Positions 6,235-7,727 of a DNA stretch of 7,727 bases are shown piece by piece. How positions within the stretch are numbered: position 1 is the stretch's first letter; each line of letters begins with the position of its first letter. A program made the translations under genes and the position numbers. The notes beneath the pieces were generated by a model. The model did no database searches. It had not been told where the DNA came from and saw nothing but the letters and a program-made list of their open reading frames with translations. Source of the stretch: Oceanipulchritudo sp049975345 (GTDB lineage Bacteria; Verrucomicrobiota; Verrucomicrobiia; Opitutales; Oceanipulchritudinaceae); assembly GCA_049975345.1 (NCBI GenBank), contig JBNGDP010000153.1:1-7727 (forward strand). Direction: 5' to 3'.

Positions 6235-7410
6235 CTAATTCCCCGGATCACTGAAGATCCGGATGTACGGTTCGTAGCGGAAAAGCCGGTTGCGCTTCTG
6301 GCCGGTGATCTCGGTCAGGATTTCCAGCCGGACCAACCGGGAGATGATATTGTTGGCAGCGGCATAGGTCGTGCCGGTCAACTCCTTCACCTCGGCCACC
6401 GCAACAATCGGGCGACGGAACAGGTGCTCCAGAACCAGATGACCATTTGCTGCACCGCGTCCCAACTCGGCTGTAACGGCAGCACGATGCTGCTCACGCA
6501 TCAGCAGGATGCGCCGGGCGGTCTCCGTGGCCTCCCCACTCACCTCCGTTATTCCACGCAGGAAGAAGGCCAGCCAGTCCTCCCAGTTGCCCTTGTCACG
6601 GACATCCTGCAGCAGTTGATAATATTCAGTCCGGTACTGCTTGAAGAAGTGGGAAAGGTAGAGCACCGGCTTTATCAGGATCCCGCGCTGGCACAGCAGG
6701 AAGGTGATGAGCAGCCGGCCAATGCGGCCGTTGCCGTCGAGGAACGGGTGAATGGTCTCGAACTGGGCGTGAACCAAGCCGATTTGGATCAGCTGTGGCA
6801 GGTCGGGCTCATCATGGATGAATTGCTCGAGTTTGCCAAGGGATGGGATGACTTCCTCCGGAGGTGGCGGAACAAAAGAAGCCTCAGCCAACGTGCAGCC
6901 ACCGGGACCAATCCAATTTTGCGTCCGGCGAAATTCGCCAGGTTCAAGCCGCCCGCCCCGCACCCCATTGAGCAACTGGGCGTGGATTTCCTTGAGCAGC
7001 CGCAGGGAGACAGGCAGCTCGTGCAAGCGTTGCAGGCCATGGTTCATGGCCGCCACATAGTTAACCACCTCATCCACGTCCTGCGGCAGCGTCGCCCCGA
7101 GCACCTTGGCCTCGGCCGCCAGAACGTCCTGCAGGGAACTCTGCGTCCCCTCAATCTGGCTCGAAAGCACGGCCTCCTTGCGGACATACATGAACACAAA
7201 CAGATCCGGATTCGGCAGGGTCTGTATCGACCCGTCGAGCCGGCCAAGGGCACGGTCGGCCGCGGATAGCAGGGCCTGCAATTTTCCATCCAGTTGAATG
7301 GGGGGATCCGGGGGAAGAGGGGCCGGAATAAAAGCCCGGTACCCGGCCGGTTGGCGAAGGTAACGTCCGGCCCGGTACTGCCGGGAATTTGTTCGGCTGT
7401 CTTCTGTCAT
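6235..7410 (-). CDS. Fic family protein, class II, with C-terminal winged helix
   Basis: This 391-residue protein is a Fic (filamentation induced by cAMP) enzyme, which typically transfers AMP from ATP to hydroxyl side chains of target proteins. Domain order is: a Fic_N region at about 35-115; the inhibitory helix with SSQIEG, where S83-xxx-E87-G88 fits the class II (N-terminal) [S/T]xxxE[G/N] rule; the Fic core with the complete active-site loop HPFLDGNGRIGR (221-232); and a winged helix-turn-helix from about 325. The layout matches the Shewanella SoFic type. Every catalytic residue and the inhibitory glutamate are present, so it should be active and self-inhibited. The start is the ATG at 7410, next to an inverted repeat and promoter. 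The winged helix and that repeat suggest autoregulation. Targets are unknown. It is followed 12 bp later by the metallophosphoesterase remnant. Confidence 0.93.
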   Translation of the reverse strand: MTEDSRTNSRQYRAGRYLRQPAGYRAFIPAPLPPDPPIQLDGKLQALLSAADRALGRLDGSIQTLPNPDLFVFMYVRKEAVLSSQIEGTQSSLQDVLAAEAKVLGATLPQDVDEVVNYVAAMNHGLQRLHELPVSLRLLKEIHAQLLNGVRGGRLEPGEFRRTQNWIGPGGCTLAEASFVPPPPEEVIPSLGKLEQFIHDEPDLPQLIQIGLVHAQFETIHPFLDGNGRIGRLLITFLLCQRGILIKPVLYLSHFFKQYRTEYYQLLQDVRDKGNWEDWLAFFLRGITEVSGEATETARRILLMREQHRAAVTAELGRGAANGHLVLEHLFRRPIVAVAEVKELTGTTYAAANNIISRLVRLEILTEITGQKRNRLFRYEPYIRIFSDPGN

Positions 7411-7420
7411 GCGTTCACAC

Positions 7421-7453
7421 TTTAATATGGAATAGATTCAGGTCCATATTAAA
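7421..7453. promoter_or_regulatory. 11-11-11 inverted repeat before Fic, likely operator
   Basis: TTTAATATGGA (7421-7431) and TCCATATTAAA (7443-7453) are perfect reverse complements with an 11-bp spacer. The centres of the arms lie 22 bp apart, two helical turns, so a dimer could read both from one face. The site sits between the proposed promoter and the Fic ATG. The Fic winged helix is the obvious candidate ligand. The repeat is seen; binding is inferred. Confidence 0.65.
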
Positions 7454-7463
7454 TTCACAGTAT

Positions 7464-7493
7464 AATATAAAAAAGGTTTTGGCTTATATTCAA
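7464..7493 (-). promoter_or_regulatory. Candidate sigma-70 promoter of the Fic gene
   Basis: On the minus strand TTGAAT (7493-7488, four of six) and TATATT (7469-7464, five of six) are separated by 18 bp. Transcription would start near 7456, so the inverted repeat would lie just downstream in the initially transcribed region, well placed for repression. Confidence 0.5.
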
Positions 7494-7632
7494 TCCAGCA
7501 TGACATAAGCAGAAAAAACGGGGGTCGTAAGCTGCCGGCTCATAGGCGGTTGATTCTAATAGACCGGTCAAGCCCGGGGCGATGGTCAAGTGCCGCCGCA
7601 GTCGACAGATTATTCGGGATAGCGATCTCTCT

Positions 7633-7657
7633 TTGCCTTGCTGCGGCGCCAAGGCAA
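7633..7657. repeat. 8-bp inverted repeat around a GC-rich loop
   Basis: TTGCCTTG (7633-7640) and CAAGGCAA (7650-7657) are perfect reverse complements around a 9-nt loop, CTGCGGCGC. No T-run follows. Its role is unknown; it could be a binding site or a piece of a repeat element. Confidence 0.4.
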
Positions 7658-7709
7658 CATCCCGGCCATGAATGGCGATTCCCCCGGCCGGCCCCATCGG
7701 TTGCGCGGG

Positions 7710-7723
7710 TTGACGGCGGGGCT
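7710..7723. repeat. Second copy of the left-edge repeat core
   Basis: TTGACGGCGGGGCT matches TTGACAGCGGGGCT at 11-24 at 13 of 14 positions, in the same orientation. The window ends 4 bp later, so the matching half of a hairpin, if present, is out of view. Confidence 0.35.
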
Positions 7724-7727
7724 CAAA

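Larger units (their letters stand above)
7494..7727. other. Right-end stretch without a supportable gene
   Basis: A minus-strand frame from 7697 to 7455 is open but unlike any protein I know, and it would run through the Fic promoter, so I do not call it. Two structures are visible: the inverted repeat at 7633-7657, and a 14-bp match (7710-7723) to the repeat core at the left edge. Confidence 0.45.

Noticed and set aside
6184..7269. A 361-codon open frame on the plus strand
   Set aside because: It lies antisense to the Fic gene, which has complete family motifs; the plus-strand translation shows no domain and is the usual mirror of a GC-rich gene.
7455..7697. An 80-codon minus-strand frame at the right end
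   Set aside because: No recognisable protein, and it runs through the Fic promoter.

Overview
The window reads as a GC-rich bacterial chromosome segment, most likely from the Planctomycetota-Verrucomicrobiota-Chlamydiota group, with Verrucomicrobiota as the best guess. The main reason is a lipoprotein built like chlamydial OmcB: tandem DUF11-type domains and an OmcB-like C-terminal tail. Most starts lack a clear Shine-Dalgarno sequence, which fits. No rRNA, tRNA, CRISPR array or transposase was seen, and the taxonomic call rests on protein resemblance only.

Layout. Positions 1-288 hold no gene I can support. An SDR-family oxidoreductase remnant (289-480) lacks the middle of its protein and lies 6 bp before an intact cryptochrome/photolyase-family gene (487-1944). 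That gene ends inside a short repeat and is followed in the same frame by a relic resembling HipA (1954-2055). A mostly empty stretch leads to an OmcB-like lipoprotein gene (2461-4026) closed by a strong UUCG-loop terminator (4051-4089). Next is the C-terminal half of a DUF1810 protein (4129-4383), whose stop codon overlaps that of a convergent AAA/DUF4143 ATPase (4380-5588, minus).

The right half is all on the minus strand, read from right to left: an intact class II Fic protein (7410-6235), a metallophosphoesterase remnant missing its catalytic middle (6222-5874), an N-terminal fragment with a GWDVGGW motif (5847-5635), then the ATPase. Fic and the ATPase each have a palindromic site at their start: two 11-bp arms 11 bp apart for Fic, and a perfect 20-bp palindrome touching the ATPase start codon. 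Both look like operators.

Taken together, four intact genes (photolyase-like, OmcB-like, AAA/DUF4143, Fic) stand among five decayed ones (SDR, HipA-like, DUF1810, metallophosphoesterase, GWDVGGW protein). Two of the decayed genes keep both ends and have lost the middle. I read this as an accessory region undergoing deletion, in which self-regulated toxin-like or ATPase genes persist. I cannot point to an intact new multi-gene system. The Fic / metallophosphoesterase / GWDVGGW order is the best lead for one, to be looked for in a genome where it is still complete.
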